Shown: piece by piece, positions 47,079 to 57,600 of the stretch
How positions within the stretch are numbered: position 1 is the stretch's first letter
Layout: every line of letters starts with the position of its first letter
Source of the DNA: Loripinus fragilis
Taxonomy: Eukaryota; Mollusca; Bivalvia; Lucinida; Lucinidae
DNA: 64,000 bases
NCBI GenBank assembly: GCA_964019695.1
Contig: OZ026526.1
Span: 9,753,254-9,817,253 of the forward strand
Reading direction: 5' to 3'
Notes under the pieces: model-generated
What the model was told of the DNA's origin: nothing
The model's input: the letters and a program-made list of their open reading frames with translations, nothing else
The model's database searches: none
Position numbers and translations under genes: made by a program

Positions 47079-48414
47079 ATAAGAATCCATCATTAGTGTG
47101 TGGGTAGGATAGGAAAATCCATCCCGAGCATCACAGATTGGCATCACGAGGCTTGCCAAGTGAGGACAAACAGTGATCCCGAGGGACAGATTTTTCTATC
47201 CTTCTCTCACACGAACAATGGATTCTTTTTCTTGCTAACCATTAGATACCACATTTTATGTTTAAAAAGTCAAATACGCCGAGATGTGACATGTTATGAT
47301 GACGTTACTTTAAAATAATAGTGAGGTCACTTGACGACCATGTGCGTTAGTTCCAATACAACCCATGTATGTAGCCTAAGGTGACAGCCTGGGTAAGATA
47401 GCATGGGTATGATAAAATTTTCTATCCAAGGGTAAAATCTCAGATATACTTATCCAGTGCACATGAATATGTTTTATTAGAAGGTTAAACTTAATACAAC
47501 TATACTGTCAACCTGCAAAAAAGTCATTTAATCAATATACAAGCACTCGTATTTTTTCCAGCAGGTTGACTTTTTGATAATGAGCAATGCAAATAAACCT
47601 TTGAATAAGCAAACACATGCTAGAAATACATATTAACCCTTTGTATACTGGTTGATTATTCCTTTTGGTTTGATACAATGAACTAGGGTTAGCCCATTGT
47701 ACATATCTATGAGTGTCAAGTTATAATTATCAAAAAATATTGTATTATTTAGTCTGAAGAGCTGTTTTACCATAACAAACAGTGTAGATCTTGATGACTA
47801 TGCAGCATTTCATCTGGGTCTTCACTGTCTGCAATAGTACCTATTAAGAAGTTTCTCATACACAAAGGGTTAATCAATTTGCTATAGATCCTGTAAATGA
47901 AGTGCAGGGTAAATTATATTTAAAATTTATCTCTATCTCTAAAACAACAAGGCAAACTTTCTCATTGATCATATTTATGTTCAAGCTGTATGATAATATG
48001 CAGGCAGAATTAAGCTTACTTGCACACCAGTTACGGATATTTGAGATTTTACCGTGGGATAGAAACTCTTATCTAACCCTTGCTATATTACCCAGGCTGT
48101 CGTGTATGGGCTACATACATTGGTTGTATTGGAACTCACGCGCGATGTCGTCAAGTGACGTCATTGTTATGTTAAAGTGGCGTCATCATGTGAAATTGTA
48201 TCTTAGCGTATTCAGGGACTTATGCAGGCTTATTTTTAAATAAAAAACAGTGGTCAGCAAGAAAAATAATCCATTATTCATGTGAGAGTAGGATAGAAAA
48301 ATCCGTCCCTCTGGGTCACAGTTTGTCATCCCTCGGCAAGCCTCTTGATGCCAAAAGGTGATCCTTGGGACAGATTTTTCTATCCTACCCCCACACTCAT
48401 GATAGATTCTTATA
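47079..48414. mobile_element. Long-arm foldback element
   Basis: TATAAGAATCCATCATTAGT at the left matches the inverse of the right end, and imperfect inverted similarity continues for some 380 bases per arm (e.g. GGATAGAAAAATC, CCCAGGCTGTC, CAAGTGACGTCA). The spacer holds another MITE (47634-47871). No convincing ORF; the 113-codon ORF at 47902-48243 lies in the arm and looks like chance. Confidence 0.75.
47634..47871. mobile_element. CTTTGTATACTGG MITE, nested in the long-arm foldback element
   Basis: AACCCTTTGTATACTGGTTG ... CATACACAAAGGGTTA, with GTGTAGATCTTGATGACTAT in the centre. It sits in the spacer of 47079-48414. Confidence 0.65.
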
Positions 48415-48496
48415 GTACATACAGGACATTTTTATCTCATTCTGGTTACAAACACTGTGAAATTTAATCATTTTGTAATAATTTATGATCAAATCA

Positions 48497-48682
48497 CAGG
48501 TTTAGATAAACACAACTTTTGAGCATACAATTGTGAATACTTTCTTACCCATCAATTTTCACATATGATTTGGGTGTTCAAAAAACCATCTCATTGAGAC
48601 AATTCTTTTAAGCACCACAACATATGCTCTGGTCGAGAAATAAGAAATAAATTTTTGTTACGCACTCTTTATTAAAGGCCTG
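48497..48682. mobile_element. hAT-like MITE, copy 4
   Basis: CAGGTTTAGATAAACAC ... ATTAAAGGCCTG, 186 bases, with the centre ACCATCTCATTGAGACAATT. It ends 48 bases from exon 3. Confidence 0.7.
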
Positions 48683-48729
48683 CCATTATCTAATATTCAA
48701 TATATTTAAAGGATGTAAGTTTGACTTAC

Positions 48730-48899
48730 AAAGAATAAGTTTTTGAGACTCTTTTTTACAACTTTGCCATTCTCAGCAGACACATTGCCACTAAACACAG
48801 TTGAGTCAATACGAATTCTTCCTGGAGACCCATTGCCACCGCAACCCATATTAGCACCAATACCACCAAGACCTCCTCTAGCTGATAACGTGTTGTTAC
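48730..48899 (-). CDS. Host gene exon 3: Gly-rich block before the WSC domain
   Basis: Acceptor aatctttag and donor gtaagt; phase in 1, out 0. It encodes ARGGLGGIGANMGCGGNGS, then PGRIRIDSTVFSGNVSAENG, a Gly-rich turn followed by beta strands. Its 3' end is charged and hydrophobic (KVVKKSLKNLFF). A MITE starts 25 bases upstream of the acceptor (48924) and a hAT-like MITE ends 48 bases downstream of the donor (48682), so the exon stands between two transposons. Confidence 0.8.
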
Positions 48900-48923
48900 C
48901 TAAAGATTTAAAGTTTAAAAATG

Positions 48924-49117
48924 CAGTAAACCTGTGTAAAACAGCATTCAAAATAGACAAAACAAATATCTTAATGACAAATGGTAGCTTAATGAAGGTC
49001 AAAATGATTGCAGAATGCTCCCCTTCTGCAATACGCTTGACCTGCATTAAGTAATACTTGGTCTTGAAAACCAAATTTTGGTTTTTTGAGAGTAGCCGTT
49101 TTACACAGATTTTACTG
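48924..49117. mobile_element. Palindromic MITE, CAGTAAAACC family, copy 2
   Basis: Same ends and same inner TTGCAGAATGCTCC hairpin, diverged. It begins 25 bases upstream of the acceptor of exon 3. Confidence 0.75.
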
Positions 49118-49713
49118 TAGCATACATTTTGAGATTATGAATTTTCGATACTTCTATTTTACAACCAAACCATGTGTTGAGTGTACAAAATATAGTTAGT
49201 TATAAAAGTGTGTTATTTCTTATGAAGTAAATCATAGAACTTGAAGATATAGATGATAAGTTTAATATTCTTTGTATAAACAGGAGTTTTTTGCATGAAT
49301 ACTACCTGGCATATATTAGCCCAGTTGCATAAAAGAGAACTTCTTTCTTGTTTTGCTGTTTAAAAATGTTATGATAATCAAGGGACTTAATGTTTATAGT
49401 AACTTGTTATCACTTTATAAAATATTGAAATAAGATACCACCAGGGTGTGCACTGTTTGAATGGAACAAAGCTTTATAATCCAATTAAACCATTCTAAAC
49501 TTCTCTAGATTGGAACAGATACTAGAACATCCAAACCTATTTATATTAAACTGTAACTTAGATTTTATCATTTAAGAAAAGCTTAATTTAAGATCATTAG
49601 TGAGATATTTTGCTTGAAATATCTTTTATTGAAAAACTACAACAGAAGAAATAAAACATAAGTATAAACATTTAATTTCAAATCAATGTCGTGTGATTTA
49701 TTTTTTTTCTTTA
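49118..49713. other. Intron sequence before the LTR element, nothing recognised
   Basis: AT-rich; no family matched. Confidence 0.5.
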
Positions 49714-49717
49714 TGAT
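49714..49717. repeat. Target site duplication TGAT, left
   Basis: The four bases before the 5' LTR equal the four after the 3' LTR (61083-61086), as expected for Ty3-type integration. Confidence 0.8.
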
Positions 49718-50092
49718 TGTCACAGAGGTGAACTTTGTGATTATTTTGCTTACCGCATAAATTACCTTTTCTCCTTTAGTGCCACAGTGAGTAGTGTTGA
49801 TATTTACTTAAATCGTACCAAGCGTGGGAAAAACTGGTTTAACCTGTCTTGCATTGTTTTCTAATGGGGTATCTTGAAACTGAGATGTTCTATTTTATCG
49901 TTCAATCAGTAGCCGTTTTAGTTAGACATAAGGATGTAAGATGATGAGTGATTGGTTGCTAATGAACACACCTCTATTAACTTACTTTGCGCATGCGCCT
50001 AACATCACAAATACATATGCGCGCGACATTTGGAAAAGGCATTCTCATTTTTGCAGTTAGATCGACTCCATCGATCTACAGGCTGTAGAACA

Positions 50093-50107
50093 TAAATTTA
50101 TATATTA
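50093..50107 (+). promoter_or_regulatory. Possible LTR TATA box
   Basis: TAAATTTATATATT is the strongest TATA-like stretch in the LTR, about 640 bases before the AATAAA. In the 3' LTR the foldback MITE sits between AAA and TTT of this stretch. The role is inferred from sequence only. Confidence 0.4.
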
Positions 50108-50745
50108 TTATTTATATTATTCCTTCACGGAAATGATATGGAAACATTATTATTAGCAGGTATGTGAATTTATATTCTTTTTATCATACAGATCACAGAT
50201 TGTCGTTTCTGATGAAAACACCAAAGGGAGGTTTTCGCCAGGAACTACATTCTGTACATTTCCTGTGACGTAGTTCACAATATTTCTGTATGACGTATTA
50301 ACGCAAATTACATTGCCTTCGACTTGTGTTTTCTGTCTTTCTGAAGTAGGCATGGCTATCGTTTTGATCTTTATGGACATTGCAAATGGAGGAATTAGTA
50401 AATTGAGCTAACGCATAAAATGTAAGTTAAATGCAAGAGGTGTGGTTTTAATATTTTAATCTCTTTGTATATAATTTTATCACTGCAAAATACCCATGTC
50501 TAAAAATAGACATGACATGCTCACTGCTCAGGTACCAAACGAATTACAATATCGTACTTGCAGTCAGTTGCAAGTATATCCGTTGTCCGTGTCCGATTGT
50601 CTGTCTGTCTGTGTTGTAAATATGTATTGCATACGGGTGCAATGTATTCCGTTGTCCGTGTCTGTTCATTTGTCTGTCTGTGTTGTCTGTACTGTTTCAT
50701 TGTTTGTTTTGTATTTTATGACACCCTTTTTATTTACGTCTGTAA

Positions 50746-50751
50746 AATAAA
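50746..50751 (+). promoter_or_regulatory. LTR polyadenylation signal AATAAA
   Basis: AATAAA about 57 bases before the LTR end, kept in the 3' LTR at 61020-61025. It marks the likely R/U5 border. Confidence 0.6.
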
Positions 50752-50811
50752 CCTATAACTACATCTGTCGTTGAGATCCCTGGCTAAACGAATCCATACC
50801 CTGCGACAAAT

Positions 50812-50826
50812 TGGCGCCCAACGTGG
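50812..50826 (+). promoter_or_regulatory. Primer binding site, lysine tRNA type
   Basis: TGGCGCCCAACGTGG begins three bases after the 5' LTR. It matches the first 15 bases of the primer site complementary to tRNA-Lys1,2 used by some retroviruses, and starts with TGG, the complement of the tRNA CCA end. Confidence 0.85.
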
Positions 50827-52039
50827 TTTTATCATCTCATTGACAAGGGTGTTCTGCTGACTGACCTTCATCTACAACCATGCTTCATCATATTATATAG
50901 ATCATCAAACCTCCAGCCATGTTCCGTTATGTCTTCACGTATTCATCTACGTATCAGCTGCTGTGTTTGTGATTTTATAATTTAATATATAAAAATGGCC
51001 ATATTTTGTGTTGCAAGCTTGCATATTCATTTTTAAAAATCTGATCAGTAATTATTATGTCGATAACTACACATATTCAAAGATGGAGCAAACCGCAATA
51101 ATGAGAATCGTCGGATAGCCTCCAGCTGATCCGGATCCCTCCACTATTTGGTACCCTATATGTGACACTGGTCTTGCAGTGAAGTTACTGTGTTAATTTT
51201 TTTTTTTCGTGTATTTTACATTGTGTGGATCCTATATTTGCTAGGTGCACCTGTACTCTGCTTGCTATGAAAAATTAATTTATTTCTCGCAGCAGGCCAG
51301 AGTAAACTTTATATGTGAATATTGTTTGATTCGAAAAGATAAATTTGATTTTCGGACCATACCATTTCATATATTTGCATATACATATATAAACTCTCAT
51401 TTGAGAATAGTCTGTGATATTTCATATTTAGTGATCGGTAAATGTTGTCATTCTTGCACCTATAATAAAATTGCATATTTATTAATATTGGCAATCTGTT
51501 TGGCTTGATTTGTGAATTTTGCCAAATTATTTCTGTGTATTTATTGTCTATTTGACTGGCAAAATCAGTGAACTTTGCCAAAATAATATTGACAATGCTA
51601 TAGCAAGAGTGAAAACATTTTTACTGATATTCATAGTGGTTATATGTTGTCATCTGTGATAGCTTTGTGAATCATGTGCACTAGAACTAACCACTAATAC
51701 TTGTTTACAGGTTCCAGAATGGGTGCAGATGAATATATGTGTTTCTTTTAATTATGTATGTAGCATAGGGGTCAGTTTCTAATTTCAAATTTTTGTTATT
51801 CAGGGAATTAATAAGGTGAGAAATTTAAAAGACCTTACTGGTGCAATGACAGATACCTTAAGTTACAGTAAGAAGATGAGATAAGGTAGGAGATTTGATT
51901 TTCCCCAACATTTGATTTATTTCTCCCTCATTTGTTTTTTTCCCTTATTCAATTTTTCCCCAATTTTTCCCCTCATTTCTCCTTTTTGGTGATTTTTTTG
52001 GACCATCAACAATTTAATTTGATCAGTTATTTTGTGCAT
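50827..52039 (+). other. Retrotransposon leader, no clear coding region
   Basis: About 1.2 kb of AT-rich sequence with several short ORFs and upstream ATGs that I cannot assign. A stretch near 51710 (cttgtttacag) looks like a splice acceptor, so ORF1 may be reached by splicing; this is speculative. Confidence 0.5.
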
Positions 52040-52780
52040 ATGAGTCTTTCCCAGTTAGAAAAATATTTAAGGGAGAACCCTGTTATTGCCCCTACAACTC
52101 CACAAAAACGGACAGTTATTTTAGTTAGTGGTAGTAAAGGGAATTATTTGAAACGTCACATTAGCCGTATTCACCCAGAGAAAAATATCATTTTTGAATC
52201 AAAGGGTGGCCGTAATTCTAAGCAAGCCGTAGATTTAATAGCTGCTAATGTTCAGAATTATAGGCGGAAATACGGCAACATTTTGTTAATTTTGTGGACT
52301 GGCACATGTGACTTGATTTCAAAAGTTGGCCAAAATAGATATGGCAGAAAAATTATTGTTGATTTAAATACTGTTCAAGTTGAGGATATTGTTCACCAAT
52401 ACAATAATGTTTTTGAGATTTGCTCTTCTTATGGTGACAGTGTTAAAGGCCTAATTTTAGAGTGTCCTTATTACTCTATTTCAATTTGGAATAGTGTACA
52501 AGGTCACCCTAACCCCAGTATTTTTGACCAGAACAATTTGATTTTACACCATAAGATCAATGAATTAAATCAAAATATCAAAGAGCTTAACTCAACCTAT
52601 GGTGTACAGGCCACTAGATTTAGTTGTGACATGATCAAAACTAGAAAATTGAAAAAGAGTTACCCCACCAAAACTGTCTCTTATAGCCTTTTAAAAGATG
52701 GTATCCACCCTGGTGTGACTCTGTCACAGTATTGGATCCGGCGCATAGTTATAGCCGTTATTTTTAAATACTGTTACTAG
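52040..52780 (+). CDS. Accessory ORF of the retrotransposon, SGNH/GDSL-hydrolase-like
   Basis: An intact 246-codon ORF upstream of gag. The frame is open from 51932, but the 36 residues before the ATG at 52040 are Phe-rich and look untranslated, so I chose 52040. Four SGNH-type blocks come in order: VILVSGSKGNYL (Ser32 in the place of the GDS nucleophile), SKGGRNS (block II Gly, residues 54-60), LWTGTCDL (residues 85-92, where the family usually has GxND), and DGIHPG (Asp220/His223, the D-x-x-H of block V). Spacing and strand pattern fit an esterase-like fold. The Asp of GDS and the Asn of GxND are both replaced, so activity is doubtful; a structural or RNA-binding role is as likely. SGNH domains are known in ORF1 of CR1-type LINEs. 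It is the only element ORF with no visible break. Confidence 0.7.
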   Translation: MSLSQLEKYLRENPVIAPTTPQKRTVILVSGSKGNYLKRHISRIHPEKNIIFESKGGRNSKQAVDLIAANVQNYRRKYGNILLILWTGTCDLISKVGQNRYGRKIIVDLNTVQVEDIVHQYNNVFEICSSYGDSVKGLILECPYYSISIWNSVQGHPNPSIFDQNNLILHHKINELNQNIKELNSTYGVQATRFSCDMIKTRKLKKSYPTKTVSYSLLKDGIHPGVTLSQYWIRRIVIAVIFKYCY

Positions 52781-52920
52781 TTTTAAATATGTTTTCAGGT
52801 ACAGTACTAGTGCATTTTCATTGACAGAGAGACTTGTGAATATTTTTTTTTTGTGGTGTCTGCATACTAAGTGTTTTGTGTTGTATAATTGTTTGAAATT
52901 GCAATTTATGAGGAGTTGTC

Positions 52921-53222
52921 AATTCTTAGGTGCATGTTTTTAGCAATTGAGCTGCCACATGTACTTGAACTTGATTTCTCTTCAATTAAGGATAGGTTCA
53001 GGGTGTTGCAGTGTGATTTGTCTGGAACAATTGTTTTTAGCAATTGAGCTGCCACTTTTGTCCAGATAAGAATTACTCTGCAGCACTGGAACTTTTCAAA
53101 CTTAGTAATATTGATTGCAGTGATCAGATAGTTTTTTTTTGTATATGTGAATGGAATGCTACAGGGTGATATGATTTAAGTATATGTTTTTAGTAATTGA
53201 GCTGCCACATATACTTAGTCAT
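52921..53222 (+). promoter_or_regulatory. Three hairpins with one shared 19-nt loop, upstream of gag
   Basis: The loop TTTTAGYAATTGAGCTGCC occurs three times: 52938-52956, 53035-53053 and 53188-53206. Each copy is framed by a stem of different sequence: 52928-52937 with 52957-52966 (10 pairs, two of them G-U), 53021-53034 with 53054-53066 (with an outer stem 53003-53011 / 53078-53086), and 53178-53187 with 53207-53216 (10 perfect pairs, extended by 53171-53177 / 53217-53222). Stems 1 and 3 are related and differ by pair-preserving changes. The loop holds CAATTG, which is self-complementary. Position between two ORFs suggests packaging, dimer formation or translation control; none is shown. 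Confidence 0.75.
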
Positions 53223-53388
53223 TTTTGTTACTTTGTAGTACTTCCATGAAACATATGTAATTTTTTGTGAATAGTATAGTGGTATTCATATAGTGAAATC
53301 CTCTGTTTGTGAGTGGTGCTATATATTATATATTAGTGTTTGACAATTGTCAATTAGCTTGTCCTTTTCTAAGCCCCAATCATTAAGT

Positions 53389-54672
53389 ATGGCTTCCAAG
53401 GATAGCTCTATGGATGATATGGTGAAAGCTGTGTCATCCAACCCAGCTTAAAAGGTCCTCACTAAAGAGGAATATGACATATTAATGTCAAAACATGCTG
53501 GGGGAAGTCCCAAAAAGGCTGACCCCAAAGTGTTGACTAGCACACCAGATGCTAAAAAGGTTCAGTTTGAGGGTGCTGGGTCCAAATTATTATCTTTTAT
53601 AAATAAAGGCCAAGCACCGTCACCTGTCCCTAGATTTACTTTTAATAATACTTTGCCTCATAACACTTCATATGTCCCCAGTCCCTATGTCCCCAAATTG
53701 CCCACATTTAGTGGTTCTGAAGAACCCCAAAAAGGGGAGACAACATATGAAGTGTGGAGTCTTGAGGTTAAATGCCTCCAGAGTTCTAGTGTGCTGCCAG
53801 AACCAATTCTGTTGCAGTCCATTAGGAATTCACTAAAGGGTAGTGCTAGAAGCCTTTTTGTGCCTTTAGGGCAGAATGCCACAGTGGCAGACATTTTAGC
53901 AAAGTTAGATGGTTTTTATGCTAATGTCAGCTCAAGTGAAACCCTGATTCAGTCATTTTACAGTGACTATCAGAAAGAGGCTGAATCAGTGGTTTCTTTT
54001 GCTTCAAGAATTGAGCAGACCCTATCAAGGGCAGTTAAGTCTGGCCATATTGATGGCATTGCTAAAGATGCAATGCTGAGGAGTAAATTCTGGACTGGTT
54101 TAAAAAGCCAGTCTTTGAAAAACTCAACAAGGCATCTTTACGATACCATTAAAGACTTCCCGTCACTTTTACGTGAAATACATAAAGTTGATCAGGAAGA
54201 AAATAGTTTTAAACAAACTAAAAAACCAACTGCCCAGCAGCAACAATGTAATCAGGTTACTTCTGATTCAGAAAATAATACAGATGTATTATTAAAGAGC
54301 ATGAAAGAGCTCATGAGTAGGATGGAGAAAATGGAAGAAAGGCTTGACCAGCAGACAAAGCAGAGTTTTGAGTCTGTTGGACAGTCCAATTTTCCTGACT
54401 CCTACTCCTATTCTAATCAGTATGTTCCACGAGGCCGTGGACGTGCTGGTTATAGAAGTAACTTTCAGAGGGGTGGTTATGGTAGGGGCTATCAAGGTAG
54501 CTCAAACCATAACAACCACAATTCTAATAACAGTTACAATAATGCTCACCAGAATAATTATTCTCAAAGAGGCAATAGAGGTGGTGGTGGTTCTTGGCGT
54601 GGTCACCGTGGTGGTTCCAACGGCCATGGTACTAACCATGGTGAAAATGCTGGGAACCATTTAAACTTCTAA
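53389..54672 (+). pseudogene. gag: gag, PNMA-like capsid with RGG/Asn-rich tail; stop codon near its start
   Basis: The frame opens at an ATG at 53389, meets TAA at 53449-53451 and continues open to 54672; the next in-frame ATG is 53485 (395 codons). The central part (PTFSGSEEP... to about residue 250, numbered from 53485) resembles the capsid region of PNMA and ZCCHC12 proteins, which derive from Ty3-type gag. A coiled-coil-like stretch follows (MKELMSRMEKMEERLDQQ). The tail has no CCHC zinc knuckle; instead it is rich in RG, GG and Asn (about residues 313-395), which could bind RNA. The stop may be a point mutation in this copy, or translation may start at 53485. The upstream 20 residues keep the same style (MASKDSSMDDMVKAV), which favours mutation. 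Confidence 0.82.
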
Positions 54673-54685
54673 CTTCTCCAGTTGA

Positions 54686-57600
54686 TGGGCAAACTGGGAA
54701 TTATCATCAAAGGACTTTGAGAAAAGCCCAATTCATAACTGTACAAATGTTAAGCAATCAAGTTTGCTTGAACGGATGATTGGTTCTTCCAATGAGGACA
54801 ATATTTTAATATGTGGTGTTGATACACTTGGTTTGTTGGACTCAGGTTCTAGAATAACCTCAATTTCAGAGGCCTTCTATGAAACCTTAGACCCCAAACC
54901 TACTTTACATAGTATAACTGAATTTGGATTGTCAGTTACTTGTGCTAATGGCACAGAATTGCCTTATAAAGGTTATATAGAGGCAGATATTGTAGTTCCT
55001 TCATTAGGAAATACAACATATAAAGCCCCTGTTTTAGTAGTTGAAAATACTGACTACAATCGTCGTGTCCCTGTGATCATTGGAACCAATGTCATTCGTT
55101 TGTGCAAGCAAGCTTCAAATGATTCAAGTGAATCAAACATTCCTGCTGAGTGGCAAGTTTCTTTTGACAGCATGTGTAATGAAATTTTACCGGTGAAAAC
55201 CACCAACAATTTTAGTATTAAAGTTGCACCTGGTGAGGTTAAAACTTTATCGGGTTTTGTCAGAAATACAAAATCATTTCAAACTGCTGTCACTGAGCCT
55301 ATAGATACATCTTTGTCTGCGGGTTTAACAATCTGCCCCAGAGTTGTATCTTTGGGATCGTCTGGTTCTACCGCACACATTCCAGTCCGTGTGTGTAATT
55401 TATCTACACGAGTAATAGAGATTCCTCCAAGATCTCTATTATGTTCAATAAATGGTGTAGATGTTGTTGATTCATGGACTCCTGATTCTTCAGTGAAGAA
55501 GCAGGAGCCCAAGGTCACAAAATTAGAGGATCTTGGCGTGAAGGTAGAAACCGACAATCTTACACAAGATCAAGTGAGAAAAGCTAAAGACATCCTTGGC
55601 AGTTGGTCTCATATATTTTCTACCGGTCCTACTGACTTAGGTAGAACTGATTTAGTTGAGCATGAAATCAAGCTCACGGATGACACTCCATTTAAGGAGC
55701 CTTATAGACGTATTCGGCCAGGCCTTTATGAGGAAGTCAGACAGCATTTGAAGGAAATGATTGAGGCTGGAGCAATCCAGCCATCAAAAAGTCCTTTTTC
55801 TTCGAATGTTGTACTGCTCCGAAAAAAGGATGGTAGTTTGCGTTTCTGCAATGACTTCAGAAAATTAAATGGCCGAACTGTCAAACATGCCTATACATTA
55901 CCTCGCATCGATGACACTATGGATACTCTCCTCGGTGCGAAGTATTTCTCAAAATTAGACTTGCGCAGTGGTTACTGGCAAGTGGAGATGAAAGAGGAGG
56001 ACAAAGAGAAGACTGCTTTTACCGTAGGTAATTTAGGCTTCTACGAATGTAACAGGATGGCTTTTGGCTTGACCAATGCTCCTGCTACATTCCAGCGCCT
56101 AATGGAACGGTGTATGGGTGAGCTCAATTTAAAAGAGTGCCTCATCTTTTTAGATGATATTTTAATTTTCTCTGAGTCCTTGATGAACATTTATCACGCT
56201 TGGATGCTGTTTTCAGCCGACTGCATAAACATGGCTTAAAATTGAAAGCATCCAAGTGTGAATTTTTTAAGTCTAGCGTGACCTACTTAGGCCACGTAGT
56301 GTCCGAAAAAGAAATTGAAACAGACCCTGAAAAAATTGCTGCTCTTACAACTTGGCCAGAACCTCAGACGGTGAAAGACCTGCGATCATTTTTGGGTTTT
56401 ACAGGCTATTATAGGCGTTTTGTCAAAGACTACGCAAAAAGCCAAACCTTTAAATGATCTGTTGGTTGGACATCATGCTGGTGTTTCTGTCCAAGGTAAA
56501 AAGAAGAAAAAGAAGAGAAGTTCAATTCCTTGGATATGGGGTCCTGCTCAACAATGTGCATTTGATACACTGAAAGAGAAATTGTCCTCTCCTCCAGTGC
56601 TAGCATATGCAGATTTTAGTAAACCTTTTATTTTGCATACAGATGCATCTATAGAAGGGCTAGGAGCCGTTCTATATCAAGAACATGATGGCCTTGAAAA
56701 AGTTGTTGCATATGGCAGCAGGGGTTTGCGCAAAGCAGAACGGAATTATCCAGCCCACAAACTGGAATTTTTATGTCTCAAATGGGCTGTCACCGACAAG
56801 TTCCTTGATTATCTGTATGGAAACACATTTTCTGTTTATACAGATAACAACCCCTTAACATATGTTTTAACTTCGGCCAAATTAGATGCCACAGGTCATA
56901 GGTGGTTAGCTGCGTTGGGTTCATATGATTTTAAATTAATATACAGATCAGGTAAATCTAACGCAGATGCTGATGGTCTCTCTAGGCGTCCCCCGCAAGA
57001 TGTGGAATTATTTCCAGATGTGGTTAAGGCAGTGTGCCAAGCATACTTGGTTGAAAGAGAGTCTTGTCCCTTGGTTGAAACCTTATTTGTTTCAAACGCT
57101 GTAACTCTTGTAGATCCACCAACACCGGATCTACTGGACTCGACATCTTTACAGAATGTTGATTGGTCAAAAGAGCAAGTGGCTGACTCTACTTTAGCCA
57201 GGGTTGTTGAGCTGGTTAAGTTGAAATTCTGTCCAGACAAAAGTAGTCTCCAGACAGAATCCCCAAATGTTTTGAAGTATATTCGGGAATGGTCTAGGTT
57301 GTCATTGGTTGACGGAGTATTGTACAGAAATACTACATTAAATAATGTACAAACACGTCAGCTGGTGCTTCCTCTCCATTTTCGAAGCATCATTTTGAAA
57401 CAGTTGCATGATGATTTAGGCCATCAAGGTAGAGACCGCATCCTTTCTTTAGTGCGCTCTAGATTTTATTGGCCTGGTCTAGAAAATGATGTTGAAGAAA
57501 AGATAAAAAATTGTGGCCGTTGTATTAGGCTAAAAACTCCGGTGAAGCCTAGTGCAGAATTAGTCAACATAACCAGTTCACAACCAATGGAATTGTTATG

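Larger units (their letters stand above)
49718..50808 (+). repeat. 5' LTR
   Basis: Starts TGTCACAG and ends CTGCGACA, the TG...CA ends of an LTR, 1,091 bases. It differs from the 3' LTR at about a dozen positions by eye, near 1%. It carries a TATA-like stretch (about 50096-50107), an AATAAA (50746-50751), two copies of TTGTCCGTGTC (about 50583 and 50652), and a 75-codon ORF on the minus strand (50153-50380) that is also open in the 3' LTR. Confidence 0.95.

Noticed and set aside
47902..48243. 113-codon plus ORF
   Set aside because: Lies in an arm of a foldback element; the other arm does not keep the frame.
52938..53206. CRISPR-like spacing of a repeated 19-mer
   Set aside because: Only three copies, uneven spacing, eukaryotic retroelement context; the copies are hairpin loops.
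54344..54664. 106-codon plus ORF overlapping gag
   Set aside because: Shadow of the RGG-rich gag tail in another frame.
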